This document shows positions 28,755-38,060 of a DNA stretch of 64,000 nucleotides, in pieces. Numbering within the stretch: the stretch's first letter is position 1; each line of letters begins with the position of its first letter. A program made the position numbers and the translations under genes. The notes under the pieces are model-generated. The model worked only from the letters and a program-made list of their open reading frames with translations, searched no databases and was not told where the DNA came from. Origin of the DNA: Geothermobacter ehrlichii (GTDB taxonomy: Bacteria; Desulfobacterota; Desulfuromonadia; Desulfuromonadales; Geothermobacteraceae); NCBI RefSeq assembly GCF_008124615.1, contig NZ_VNIB01000001.1, positions 62,001-126,000 on the forward strand. Direction: 5' to 3'.

Positions 28755-28866
28755 ACGCTCGGGGTTTGCCCGGGCCCAGCCAACTTTCGATGATACAAGA
28801 AGAAAATGAGGGGAAGGGAGGTCGCTTGCGACCTCCCGTTTTGACCCGGCAATCTGGAGGAGAGAG

Positions 28867-31407
28867 ATGATCGAAGCCTATCTGCGCCATGAAGAAGAGA
28901 GAAAAGCCCAGGGCATTCCGGCCCTGCCGCTCAATCCCGAGCAGACGACACAGCTTTGCGAACTGCTGCAGAATCCGCCGGCGGGCAAGGAAGAGTTCCT
29001 GCTGCATCTGTTCACCGAGCGCATTTCGCCCGGTGTCGATCCCGCCGCCAGGGTCAAGGCCGAGTTCCTCGATGCGATTCTGAAGGGGAGCAAGAGTTCG
29101 CCGCTGATCGACCGGAACAAGGCGGTTGAAATTCTCGGCACCATGATCGGCGGCTACAACGTGCAGCCGCTCATCGACACCCTCGGAGACGCCGAACTGG
29201 CGGACGCGGCCGCCTGCGCCCTGTCCGGGCTGACCTATGTCTACGACGCCGCCGGCCAGATCATCGAGCTGGCCAAGAGCAACGCCGCCGCCAAGAAGGT
29301 GGTGGAAAGCTGGGCCAACGCCGAGTGGTTCACCAGTCGTCCCGAGATTCCCGAAACCATCACCGTCAAGGTGTTCAAGGTCGAAGGCGAAATCAACACC
29401 GACGATTTCTCTCCCGCCGGTGACGCCTGGAGCCGTCCCGACATTCCGCTGCATGCCCTGGCCATGGGCAAGACCCGCTTCCCCGGCGGTATCGAGCAGA
29501 TCGCCAAGTGGCGCGCCGAAGGGCACCAGGTCGCCTTTGTCGGCGACGTGGTCGGCACCGGCTCCAGCCGCAAGTCGGCCTGCAACAGCGTGCTCTGGCA
29601 CATCGGCGAGGACATTCCGCATGTGCCGAACAAGCGGCGTGGCGGCGTCATCATCGGCGGCGTCATCGCCCCGATCTTCTTCAACACCGCCCAGGATTCC
29701 GGCGCCCTGCCGCTGCGGATGGATGTCACCAAGATGAACATGGGCGATGTCATCACCATCAATACCGTCAAAGGTGAGGTGACCAACGAGGCCGGCGAGG
29801 TGATCTCCACCTTCGAAATCAAGCCAAACACCTTGCGTGACGAGTACCGGGCCGGCGGCCGCATCCCGCTGATCATCGGCCGCAGCATTACCAACCAGGC
29901 CCGCGAGGCCCTGGGCATGGGCGAGGCCGATATCTTCGCCAAGCCGGACAACCCGACGCCGAAGCCGGGTCAGGGCTATTCGCTGGCTCAGAAGATGGTC
30001 GGCCGTGCCTGCGGCGTCGAGGGGGTTCTGCCCGGAACCGCCTGCGAGCCGAAGATGACCACCGTCGGCTCCCAGGACACCACCGGCCCGATGACCGCCG
30101 ACGAGCTGAAGGAGCTGGCCTGCCTGAAGTTCCAGTCACCGATGTTCATGCAGTCCTTCTGTCACACCGCCGCCTATCCGAAGCCGGCCGACGTGAAGAT
30201 GCACCAGACCCTGCCGCAGTTCATCGCCGAGCGTGAAGGTGTCGCCTTGCGTCCCGGCGACGGCGTCATCCACAGCTGGCTGAACCGGCTGCTGGTCCCC
30301 GACACCGTCGGCACCGGCGGCGACTCGCACACCCGTTTCCCCATCGGCATCAGCTTTCCCGCCGGCTCCGGTCTGGTGGCTTTCGCCGGCGCTCTCGGCT
30401 TCATGCCGCTCGACATGCCCGAGTCGGTGCTGGTTCGGTTCAAGGGCGAGCTCAACCCCGGCATCACCCTGCGTGACGTGGTCAACGCCATCCCCTACTA
30501 TGCCATCAAGCAGGGGCTGCTGACCGTGCCGAAGAAGAACAAGATCAACGTCTTCAACGGCCGCATTCTCGAGATGGAGGGGCTGCCCAACCTGACCGTC
30601 GAGCAGGCCTTCGAGCTGACCGATGCCGCCGCCGAGCGCAGTGCCGCCGCCGGCTGCATCCAGCTTTCCGAGGAGAGCGTCTGCACCTACCTGCGCTCCA
30701 ACATCGCCCTGATGGAGAAGATGATCGAAGAAGGCTACCGGCACGCCGATACCCTGCGCAAGCGGATTGAGGCGGTCAAGGAATGGCTCAAGGAGCCGAA
30801 GCTGCTCAAGGCCGACAGTAACGCCGAGTACGCCGCGGTCATCGAAATCGACCTGGCCGATATCAAGGAACCGATCCTTGCCTGCCCCAACGATCCCGAT
30901 GACGTGCGGCTCCTTTCCGAGGTGGCCGGCACCCCGGTGCAGGACGTCTTTCTCGGCTCCTGCATGACCAACATCGGGCATTTCCGTGCCGCCGGCGAGA
31001 TCTGGCGCGGTCAGAAGTTCAATCCGAATGTCCGCACCTGGATCTGCCCGCCGACCCGCATGGACCAGGAAAAGCTGAAGGAAGAAGCTTACTTCTCCGT
31101 CTTCAGCGCCGTCGGCGCCCGCATCGAGATCGCCGGCTGCTCCCTCTGCATGGGCAACCAGGCCCGGGTGCCGGACGGCTCGACGGTCTTTTCGACCTCG
31201 ACCCGCAACTTCGACGACCGCATGGGCGACGGCGCCCAGGTCTATCTCGGCAGCGCCGAGCTGGGAGCGGTGGTCAGCACCATGGGCAAGCTGCCGACCC
31301 CCGAGGAATACTTCGCCGTCTACAACGAGAAGGTGGCGCCCAAGGCCGACCAGATCTACCGTTACCTGCAGTTCGACGAGATGGAGGGTTACGGCAAGTC
31401 CGCCTGA
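28867..31407 (+). CDS. acnB: Aconitate hydratase B
   Basis: 846 residues, the usual AcnB length. It has the N-terminal HEAT-like domain, the swivel segment (EGEINTDDFSPAGDAWSRPDIPLH, residues about 176-200), DTTGPMTADELKELACL, and the iron-sulfur cysteines in the FLGSCMTNIGHFRAAGE and GCSLCMGNQARV blocks. It isomerises citrate and isocitrate in the TCA cycle. GGAGGAGAGAG lies directly before the ATG. It is single, with its own operator-promoter and terminator. Confidence 0.97.
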   Translation: MIEAYLRHEEERKAQGIPALPLNPEQTTQLCELLQNPPAGKEEFLLHLFTERISPGVDPAARVKAEFLDAILKGSKSSPLIDRNKAVEILGTMIGGYNVQPLIDTLGDAELADAAACALSGLTYVYDAAGQIIELAKSNAAAKKVVESWANAEWFTSRPEIPETITVKVFKVEGEINTDDFSPAGDAWSRPDIPLHALAMGKTRFPGGIEQIAKWRAEGHQVAFVGDVVGTGSSRKSACNSVLWHIGEDIPHVPNKRRGGVIIGGVIAPIFFNTAQDSGALPLRMDVTKMNMGDVITINTVKGEVTNEAGEVISTFEIKPNTLRDEYRAGGRIPLIIGRSITNQAREALGMGEADIFAKPDNPTPKPGQGYSLAQKMVGRACGVEGVLPGTACEPKMTTVGSQDTTGPMTADELKELACLKFQSPMFMQSFCHTAAYPKPADVKMHQTLPQFIAEREGVALRPGDGVIHSWLNRLLVPDTVGTGGDSHTRFPIGISFPAGSGLVAFAGALGFMPLDMPESVLVRFKGELNPGITLRDVVNAIPYYAIKQGLLTVPKKNKINVFNGRILEMEGLPNLTVEQAFELTDAAAERSAAAGCIQLSEESVCTYLRSNIALMEKMIEEGYRHADTLRKRIEAVKEWLKEPKLLKADSNAEYAAVIEIDLADIKEPILACPNDPDDVRLLSEVAGTPVQDVFLGSCMTNIGHFRAAGEIWRGQKFNPNVRTWICPPTRMDQEKLKEEAYFSVFSAVGARIEIAGCSLCMGNQARVPDGSTVFSTSTRNFDDRMGDGAQVYLGSAELGAVVSTMGKLPTPEEYFAVYNEKVAPKADQIYRYLQFDEMEGYGKSA

Positions 31408-31436
31408 TTTGAGCCTGCTGATTTGTGAGCAATTCT

Positions 31437-31464
31437 GGGCCGCCTTTCGGGGCGGCCTTTTTTT
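31437..31464 (+). terminator. Rho-independent terminator of acnB
   Basis: The stem GGCCGCC/GGCGGCC (31438-31444 with 31451-31457) is followed by seven Ts, 30 bases after the acnB stop. Confidence 0.9.
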
Positions 31465-31598
31465 GTGCCCGGAATCCTGGTCCCCGGGAAAAAACGGCTG
31501 CCGGAGCCACAACCAGCTGAAACTGAAAGGAAAAGGGTAAAGTTCCGGATGTGGATGGTCGATAGGTAGGGCAGAACCAGTATCCGGATGGGAGGATC

Positions 31599-33545
31599 AT
31601 GGCCGATACCGCAACGAAAGAGAGAAAGCCGGCCAGGCAGACCCGATCGGAACAGGATGGCAAGGATCTGCAAGTCAGTCCTTTACCGTCGAGTGCCGAT
31701 ATCCTGGCCTCTTTTCTGATCAAGCACGGGCTTCTCACCCCCGGGCAGCTGCAGTATGCCCGCCGGGTGCAGGAAAAGCTGGCGACTCCGAAGACCCTGT
31801 TGCAGGTCCTCTATGATCTTGAATTCCTGAAGGAGAGTCAGCTGCGACAGGCGATGCAGCAGGACCGGGTCGGCATGCGGGTCGGCGACTTGCTGGTGGA
31901 ACTCGGATATCTGCGGCCGCAGGACCTGCAGACGGCCCTGGCCCGACAGCGGGAGCTGAAAAACAGCAAAAAACTGGGCGAAATCCTGGTCGAGGACCAT
32001 CTGATCGAGGAACACCGCTTCATCGAGGTTTTGGCCTACCAGATGGGCATCCCGGCGGTGGACCTTGACGCGGAGCAGCTTGACCGGACGCTCTTCTCCA
32101 AGGCTCCCGTCAACTATTATCAACGTCACAAGTTCGTTCCGGTCAAACAGGAAGAGGGGGCGGTTCTCATCGCCTTCGCCGATCCTTCCGACGAAGTGGA
32201 TCTGCGGGCGGCCCGGGAGTTCTTCGGCAGCAATATTCGGGTCGGAATCGCCCCGGCGCGGGCCATCGACGAGTGGGTCGAGCGTTACCAGCGCGTGCGC
32301 TCGGCTTCGAAGGTTGCCTGCGATGAACGTACCATCGTCGGCCTGATCAACAAGCTCCTCGACGATGCCGTAGCCCACAATGCCAGCGACATCCACATCG
32401 AACCGATGAAGGACCGGTTGCGGATTCGCTTCCGCTGCGACGGGGTTCTGCTGCAATACCAGACGTTCAGTCTCGATCTCGCCGCCCCCATCGTCAGTCG
32501 TCTGAAGGTCTTGGCCAAGGCGGATATCGCCGAAAAGCGGCGGCACCAGGGTGGACGCATCCTCTACGAAAGTCCGACCACCGGTTCGACCCTTGATCTG
32601 CGGGTCTCCTTCTATGTGACCATTTACGGGGAAAAGGTGGTGCTGCGGCTGCTCAACCAGAAGGGGGAACTGCTCGAACTGAAGGATATCGGCATGGCGC
32701 CGAAGGTGCTGGAGCGCTTCCGCTTCGATGCCCTCGATTTGCCAAGCGGCGTACTGATCGTCACCGGGCCGACGGGGTCGGGCAAGACCACGACCCTGTA
32801 TGGCTGTGTCAATTACCTGAACACCATTGAGACAAGCATTGTCACCGCCGAGGATCCGGTGGAGTACATTGTCGAAGGTATTTCCCAGTGCTCCATCAAT
32901 CCGAAGATCGGCGTGACCTTCGAGGAGACTCTGCGCCACATCGTGCGTCAGGATCCGGATGTCATCGTTCTCGGGGAGATCCGGGATCACTTTTCGGCTG
33001 AAACCGCCATCCAGGCGGCTCTGACCGGACACAAGGTTCTGACGACTTTTCACACCGAGGACAGTATCGGCGGTCTGTTGCGCCTGATGAACATGGAGAT
33101 AGAGGCTTTTCTCATCTCTTCAACGGTGGTGTGCGTTCTGGCCCAGCGTCTTTTGCGCAAGGTCTGTTCCGACTGCGCCGAACCGCAACAGCTCACCCCG
33201 GTCGAATTGCGCCGCCTCGGCTATAAGCCGGCCGATCTGGCCGGCGCCCGGTTCATGGCCGGGCGTGGTTGTCCGCGCTGCCGCTTCACCGGCCACCGCG
33301 GCAGGGTGGGGATCTTCGAGCTGTTGATCCTCAATGAGCAGGTCAAGGATGCCATTCTGCGGCGCAAGACCTCATACGAGATCCGCCGCATCAGTGTCGA
33401 GACCAGCGGTCTGGTCACCCTGTTCGAGGACGGCCTGGTCAAGGCGGCGCGCGGCCAGGTGTCGGTTCAGGATGTGTTGAGGCATTTGCCCAGGCTGGGC
33501 CGGCCGCGCAGCCTGCCGGAGCTGTACCGCATGCTGGGAGAGTGA
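31599..33545 (+). CDS. GspE/PilB-like secretion ATPase, not in a pilus operon
   Basis: 648 residues. The N-terminal 230 residues hold MshEN-like motifs (VGDLLVELGYLRPQDLQTALARQ, and KKLGEILVEDHLIEE leading to AYQMGIP), which in MshE bind c-di-GMP. The ATPase core has SDIHIEP, Walker A GPTGSGKTTTL (about 389-399), Asp box, Walker B DPDVIVLGEIRD, and a zinc pair CSDC/CPRC. It is distinct from the PilB at 52790. The HDOD gene starts four bases after its stop. It may power a second type II/IV system or act as a regulator; no platform protein or pilin is adjacent. Confidence 0.85.
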   Translation: MADTATKERKPARQTRSEQDGKDLQVSPLPSSADILASFLIKHGLLTPGQLQYARRVQEKLATPKTLLQVLYDLEFLKESQLRQAMQQDRVGMRVGDLLVELGYLRPQDLQTALARQRELKNSKKLGEILVEDHLIEEHRFIEVLAYQMGIPAVDLDAEQLDRTLFSKAPVNYYQRHKFVPVKQEEGAVLIAFADPSDEVDLRAAREFFGSNIRVGIAPARAIDEWVERYQRVRSASKVACDERTIVGLINKLLDDAVAHNASDIHIEPMKDRLRIRFRCDGVLLQYQTFSLDLAAPIVSRLKVLAKADIAEKRRHQGGRILYESPTTGSTLDLRVSFYVTIYGEKVVLRLLNQKGELLELKDIGMAPKVLERFRFDALDLPSGVLIVTGPTGSGKTTTLYGCVNYLNTIETSIVTAEDPVEYIVEGISQCSINPKIGVTFEETLRHIVRQDPDVIVLGEIRDHFSAETAIQAALTGHKVLTTFHTEDSIGGLLRLMNMEIEAFLISSTVVCVLAQRLLRKVCSDCAEPQQLTPVELRRLGYKPADLAGARFMAGRGCPRCRFTGHRGRVGIFELLILNEQVKDAILRRKTSYEIRRISVETSGLVTLFEDGLVKAARGQVSVQDVLRHLPRLGRPRSLPELYRMLGE

Positions 33546-33548
33546 ACG

Positions 33549-34400
33549 ATGAGCGATCAGTCCCTTCTTGCCATGGTGCAGCAGGCTCTCGAAGCCAAGG
33601 ATCTGAAACTGCCGGTTTTCAACCGTACGGCCCTGGAGCTGCAGCGCGCCCTGCAAAAGGACGATTTCGACCTGGCAAAATGCGCCGCCCTGATCAGCCG
33701 TGATCAGGCCCTGGTCAGCGAGGTGCTCAAAGAGGCCAATTCGAGCTTTTACAGTGGTTTGAAAAAGGTCGTGACCATCCAGGACGCCATGGTGCGACTG
33801 GGGGCCAAGGAAGTTTTGCGGCTGACGGTCCAGATAACCCAACGCGGTCTCTACCGCAGCAAAATCAAGGGATTGCAGATTCTGATGGAGCGGCTCTGGA
33901 AACACGCTCTGGGGACGGCTCTCGGCGCCTTCTGGCTGGCTCGGCATGCCGGTTACCAGAATCTGATGCAGGAAGCCTTTCTTGGCGGCCTGATGCACGA
34001 TATCGGACAGCTCTTTTTGCTCAAGGTGCTCGAGGATGTCAGGCGTGCCAATCCGCAGGTCAGCCTCTCAGAGGCCCTGGTCATGGAGGTGCTGGTGACC
34101 CTGCACGTGGAGCAGGGATATCGGCTGATGCAGCACTGGGGGTTGCCCGAGGAATACGCCGATATCGTTCGCTATCATCATCACGACGAGCCGCCTATCG
34201 ATTCCCCCCTGCTCAGCCTGGTGATGCTGGCCAATCAGGCCTGCCGCAAGCTGGGTATTTCCCTGCGGCATGAGCCGGAGCTGATTCTGGCCACCACCCG
34301 TGAGGCACAGTTGCTCGGCATCAAGGAAACCACTCTGGCACAACTCGAAATCGCCCTTGAAGACAAGTTCTTCCCCAAGCAGCCGTCGGCCGTCGACTGA
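33549..34400 (+). CDS. HDOD-domain signalling protein
   Basis: 283 residues. The HDOD core (about 15-220) includes the segments LISRDQALVSEVLKEANSSFYSGLKKVVTIQDAMVRLG, a degenerate HD site (GLMHDIGQLFLL) and YHHHDEP. HDOD proteins are regulatory relatives of HD-GYP phosphodiesterases, usually without catalysis. It starts four bases after the secretion-ATPase stop, so the two are coupled. The pairing suggests regulated assembly of a surface machine; the ligand is unknown. Confidence 0.88.
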   Translation: MSDQSLLAMVQQALEAKDLKLPVFNRTALELQRALQKDDFDLAKCAALISRDQALVSEVLKEANSSFYSGLKKVVTIQDAMVRLGAKEVLRLTVQITQRGLYRSKIKGLQILMERLWKHALGTALGAFWLARHAGYQNLMQEAFLGGLMHDIGQLFLLKVLEDVRRANPQVSLSEALVMEVLVTLHVEQGYRLMQHWGLPEEYADIVRYHHHDEPPIDSPLLSLVMLANQACRKLGISLRHEPELILATTREAQLLGIKETTLAQLEIALEDKFFPKQPSAVD

Positions 34401-34406
34401 TCCTGT

Positions 34407-35294
34407 TCAGTCTTCGTCCAGGAATCGTTTCAGCAGATCACCGTAACATTCGATCCGCCGGTCGCGCAAAAAGGGCCAGATACGGCGGACTTCCTCGCTG
34501 CGGCGCGGATCGATCTCCACCAGCAGATCGGCCTCTTCCGTTCCTCCGGATGCCAGAATTTCTCCCTGCGGACCACAGGCGAAACTGTTGCCCCAGAAAT
34601 CGATGCCAGGGGTTGCTCCGGCAGGATCCTGCTCCTGACCGACCCGATTGACCGCCACCAGAGGCAGACCGTTGGCGACGGCGTGCCCGCGCTGCACCGT
34701 CAGCCAGGCCTGAAGCTGGCGTTCCTTTTCCCTGTCATCGTCCCGCGGATCCCAGCCGATGGCCGTCGGGTAGACGAGCAGGTCTGCGCCGCCCAGGGCC
34801 ATCAACCGGGCGGCTTCCGGATACCACTGGTCCCAGCAGACCAGCACGCCGAGGTTGCCGATGGAGGTTCTGATGGGTCGAAAGCCGAGATCGCCGGGGG
34901 TGAAATAGAATTTTTCATAAAACCCGGGGTCGTCCGGAATATGCATCTTCCGGTAGCGGCCGGCCAGACGGCCGTCGCTGTCGATCACTACCGCCGTGTT
35001 GTGATAGAGGCCGGGGGCGCGGCGCTCGAACAGGGACAGCACCAGGACTACCTTCCGTTCGGCGGCGATGCGGGAGAAGAAGACGGTGCTCGGTCCGGGG
35101 ATGGGTTCGGCCAGATCGAAGTTGACGACATCTTCCTGCTGGCAGAAGTAGGGGCCGTTGTGCAGTTCAGGAAGAACGACCAGCCCGGCACCCCGATCGG
35201 CGGCGCGATGGATGGCATCGGCGCATTTCTCTCTCGCCTCGGCCGGCGGCAGGTTGCATTCTTGCTGAATCAGGGCGGTCTTGACCGGTTTCAT
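34407..35294 (-). CDS. aguB: N-carbamoylputrescine amidase
   Basis: 295 residues of the nitrilase superfamily with the Glu-Lys-Cys triad: E43 in VVLPELHNGPYF, the Lys in YRKMHIPDD, and the Cys in GVLVCWDQWYPEAARLM. It hydrolyses N-carbamoylputrescine to putrescine, CO2 and ammonia. Its start overlaps the stop of agmatine deiminase by four bases, which fixes the pathway assignment (agmatine to putrescine). It converges with the HDOD gene with only six bases between stops. Confidence 0.93.
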   Translation of the reverse strand: MKPVKTALIQQECNLPPAEAREKCADAIHRAADRGAGLVVLPELHNGPYFCQQEDVVNFDLAEPIPGPSTVFFSRIAAERKVVLVLSLFERRAPGLYHNTAVVIDSDGRLAGRYRKMHIPDDPGFYEKFYFTPGDLGFRPIRTSIGNLGVLVCWDQWYPEAARLMALGGADLLVYPTAIGWDPRDDDREKERQLQAWLTVQRGHAVANGLPLVAVNRVGQEQDPAGATPGIDFWGNSFACGPQGEILASGGTEEADLLVEIDPRRSEEVRRIWPFLRDRRIECYGDLLKRFLDED

Positions 35295-36316
35295 GGCAGA
35301 ACTCCTTGTGGCAGCTGCATGGTCAGGCAGTGGATGGCTCCCCCCTGGGTGATCAGCGGCCGGGCGTCGATGCCGATGATCTCCCGGCCGGGGTAGGCCT
35401 CGGCGATAACTTCCAGGGCGCGTTCATCCGCCGGATCGTCGTAGAGAGGCACCAGCACCGCGTCATTGATGATCAGAAAATTGGCGTAGGAAGCCGGCAG
35501 TCTTCTGTTCCGGTCGTAAACGGCCCGGGGCCAGGGCAGGGGAAGGAGGCGGTAGGGGGCGCCGCTGCGGGTTCTCAGCCGCGCCAGCTCGCCGGCCATG
35601 GTCGCCAGATCTGCATAATGTTCGTCCTGCGGGTCGTCGCAGGCGATGTGAACGATGGTGTCGTTCGGGGCGAACCGGGCCAGGGTGTCGATGTGGGCGT
35701 CGGTGTCGTCGCCGGCCAGCCAGCCGTGATCGAGCCAGTGGACGCGGTCGATGCCGAGCTGGCTGCACAGCCGGGCCTCGATCTCGCCGCGGCTCAGGTG
35801 CGGATTGCGGTTGGGGTTCAGCAGGCAGCGGCTGGTGGTCAGCAGGGTACCGGCGCCGTCGGTTTCGATGCTCCCCCCTTCGAGAACCAGTCCCTGCACC
35901 GACAGGGGCGTATCGCCGAAAAAGCCCAGCCGGTGCAGACGACGGGTGACCTGGTTGTCGAGATCGGCGGCGAACTTCAGTCCCCAGGCGTTGAAGCCGA
36001 AGTCGAGCAGTTGCGGTCCGGTTTCCCGCAGGATGGTGACTGGACCGAAGTCGCGGCACCAGGTGTCGTTGGTCGGTACCTTTGCCAGTCGGACCCGGTC
36101 GGGAGCGATGCCGGCCTGAGCCAGCCGTTTTTTCACCCGCTCCGGTTCGGGAGTCGCGACCAGCAGGGTTTCGCGGGCGCAGATGGCGCGGGCCAGTTCG
36201 ATAAACACCGGTTCGACCCGGTCGAGACAGTCCGCCCAGTCGGTGGCGGCGTGCGGCCAGGCGATGAGAACGCCGTCCTGACGTTCCCACTCGGCGGGGA
36301 GACGGATGGATGACAT
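35291..36316 (-). CDS. aguA: Agmatine deiminase
   Basis: 341 residues. The family segments are PAEWERQDGVLIAWPH, TNDTWCRDFGPVTI, LEGGSIETDGAGTLLTT, NPHLSRGEIE and the C-terminal nucleophile Cys330 in GGAIHCLTMQ. It converts agmatine to N-carbamoylputrescine and ammonia. With aguB it forms a two-gene polyamine unit. The arginine decarboxylase that would make agmatine is not in the window. GGAGCTGTCAG lies ahead of the ATG. Confidence 0.95.
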   Translation of the reverse strand: MSSIRLPAEWERQDGVLIAWPHAATDWADCLDRVEPVFIELARAICARETLLVATPEPERVKKRLAQAGIAPDRVRLAKVPTNDTWCRDFGPVTILRETGPQLLDFGFNAWGLKFAADLDNQVTRRLHRLGFFGDTPLSVQGLVLEGGSIETDGAGTLLTTSRCLLNPNRNPHLSRGEIEARLCSQLGIDRVHWLDHGWLAGDDTDAHIDTLARFAPNDTIVHIACDDPQDEHYADLATMAGELARLRTRSGAPYRLLPLPWPRAVYDRNRRLPASYANFLIINDAVLVPLYDDPADERALEVIAEAYPGREIIGIDARPLITQGGAIHCLTMQLPQGVLP

Positions 36317-36418
36317 CTGACAGCTCCGGTTTCAGCTTTCGGTTTTCTGCCGGGAAAGATTCAGGGCAAGACTGCCATCGACCTGGTCATGGACCGCGTT
36401 GGCGAATTGAGCCATTCC

Positions 36419-36757
36419 TCAGAGAGTCTTTTCATGAAGGGACTCTCCCTGGCTGACGATCGTCCGGGAAGACTGACTGCCCATGGCCACGAATTTTCGG
36501 TGCATGGTTTTGGCGTGGGCAATCAGGTCGATGGGCATCTCTTTTTCCAGTTCGGCAATGACGCCGGCAAAGCGCAGGTAGATGGCGTTTTTTTCGGCAG
36601 AGGAACGTGGCAGGGAGTCGTCCTCGGTCACGACGGGCAGGTCGATATCGCTTTCCGGTCCCGCCGGACCGCGAGCATGCGACCCAAACAGAATGATTTT
36701 GTGAGGATCGATCTGCCGCAATTTTTCGACAAGTCGTTGCTTGAGATCCTCATGCAT
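36419..36757 (-). CDS. MNT-type nucleotidyltransferase domain protein
   Basis: 112 residues with the minimal nucleotidyltransferase signature: GSHARG, then SDIDLPVV. Such proteins are usually antitoxins of HEPN/MNT modules that AMPylate the HEPN toxin. No HEPN frame is visible on either side, so it is an orphan here. The ATG at 36757 has AGGAG at good distance; a GTG one codon upstream is possible. The P in SDIDLPVV replaces the more usual Leu or Val. Confidence 0.75.
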   Translation of the reverse strand: MHEDLKQRLVEKLRQIDPHKIILFGSHARGPAGPESDIDLPVVTEDDSLPRSSAEKNAIYLRFAGVIAELEKEMPIDLIAHAKTMHRKFVAMGSQSSRTIVSQGESLHEKTL

Positions 36758-36856
36758 CACGAAATCTCCTGGTTTGCCGGTAGATTAACTCTGCAGTCTG
36801 CCATTTCCGAATTGGCGAGTCAAACGTGAATCCGGCAGGTTGTCGTGACGGGAATT

Positions 36857-37459
36857 CTATTTCCGCCTGCGGCGGAGCTTGGCCCAGAGAACAGTCAACA
36901 GAAGCGCCGCCAGGATCAGCAGGCTGAATCGGCCGGTCCAGCGCTGCACATTCTGCCAGCTGACTCCTGCCAGCCAGCCGAGTCCGGGATAGGTCAGTCC
37001 CCAGAGCAGGGCACTGACGAGGGCGAAGGTGGTGAACAGGGCCGGTGACATGCCGGCGCCGCCGGCGACAAAGGGGACGAATCCCCGTATCGGTCCGAAG
37101 AAGCGACCGAAAAGGACGCTCTTGCCGCCGTGCTCGGCGAAAAAGATCTCGGCCTTGCGCACCAGGTCGACTCTCCGGTTCAGCAGTGGATGTTTCAGCA
37201 GCTCGCCGCCGAAACGGGCGCCGAACAGATAGCTGATGAGGTCTCCACAAAAGGCCCCCAGGGTGGCGACGCCGATGAGAGGGAGGATTTCTCCCTTGCC
37301 GTGCAGGGCGAGAAAGCCGGCGAAGACGCAGAGGGTGCTGCCGGGCAGCAGCAGGCCGATCCCGACCAGGGATTCACCGAGGGCGATCAGGCCGATGAGC
37401 AGGTAATAGAGGCCGCCTTCGGGAAGAAACCGAAAAAAGATTTTCAGCCAGTCTTCCAT
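36857..37459 (-). CDS. DedA-family membrane protein
   Basis: 200 residues with about five hydrophobic segments. The DedA/VTT hallmarks are present: E29 in GLIALGESLVGIGLLLPGS, GAFCGDLISYLFGARFGG, and FGRFFGPIRGFVPFVAGGAGM. Family members act as lipid scramblases or flippases for undecaprenyl phosphate or phospholipids. The gene is 22 bases downstream of the lipoprotein gene on the same strand, so likely part of the ferredoxin-lipoprotein-DedA transcript. Confidence 0.88.
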   Translation of the reverse strand: MEDWLKIFFRFLPEGGLYYLLIGLIALGESLVGIGLLLPGSTLCVFAGFLALHGKGEILPLIGVATLGAFCGDLISYLFGARFGGELLKHPLLNRRVDLVRKAEIFFAEHGGKSVLFGRFFGPIRGFVPFVAGGAGMSPALFTTFALVSALLWGLTYPGLGWLAGVSWQNVQRWTGRFSLLILAALLLTVLWAKLRRRRK

Positions 37460-37481
37460 GATTCTTGCGTCCTGCTCCTGT

Positions 37482-38042
37482 TCAGTCGTTCAGCGGGCTG
37501 AAGCTGGATGTCACCTCGTCGAACAGGGAACGGGCCGCGTCAAAATCCTCCGGTCGGGTGAACAGGCCGAGCTGGTAGAGCCGGGAGCCGGAGAGGATGT
37601 AGCGAACCAGGAAAGTCGAACGGCCGGTGTGCCCGAGGATCTCCCATTGTGGTCTCCCCCGGTTCGGCGATTCGCTGAAAGCTGTCAGTTCGAATCCCGG
37701 AAGCTGGCGGCGCAGCAGCTGCATAAGCCTTTCCCGGTCCGGACGGCCCCGACCGGGAAAGGCAGCCGCTTCGATCAGGACCCGGATGTTGCCGTTGTTC
37801 GGGGCGCAATCCCAGCGGACGGCGTAGGGGGCGGTCGATTCCGGTGGAGGGATGATGAAGGTTCTTTTCCAGCGGCCGGAAACCGTCAGGCTTAAACCGA
37901 GGTTGGCATCGAAATAGAGCGTTTTCGGGCCGCTGTCGGCGATGTCCTGCCTGCCGGCATTGCCCAGACAGCCGGCCAGAAGAACGCATAGCAGCAACGC
38001 TGCAACATGTCGCAGCAGGTGTTCTGTCTTCGTCCGGGTCAC
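37482..38042 (-). CDS. Lipoprotein of unknown function
   Basis: 186 residues from a GTG with GGAGAAG upstream. The signal peptide ends in the lipobox LLAGC (Cys near residue 25). The rest is a mixed alpha/beta domain (FDANLGLSLTVSGRWKRTF ... STFLVRYILSGSRLYQLGLFTR) similar in feel to small proteins that assist secretion or stress tolerance; I recognise no family. It lies between the ferredoxin (18-base gap) and DedA genes. Confidence 0.65.
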   Translation of the reverse strand: MTRTKTEHLLRHVAALLLCVLLAGCLGNAGRQDIADSGPKTLYFDANLGLSLTVSGRWKRTFIIPPPESTAPYAVRWDCAPNNGNIRVLIEAAAFPGRGRPDRERLMQLLRRQLPGFELTAFSESPNRGRPQWEILGHTGRSTFLVRYILSGSRLYQLGLFTRPEDFDAARSLFDEVTSSFSPLND

Positions 38043-38060
38043 CTGTGCGCTTCTCCGGGA

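Noticed and set aside
30136-31512. A long minus-strand frame within acnB
   Set aside because: It is an antisense shadow of a clearly conserved AcnB sequence.
36332-36415. A 27-codon frame between the MNT gene and aguA on the minus strand
   Set aside because: It has no proper ribosome site and no family likeness, and is too short to support.
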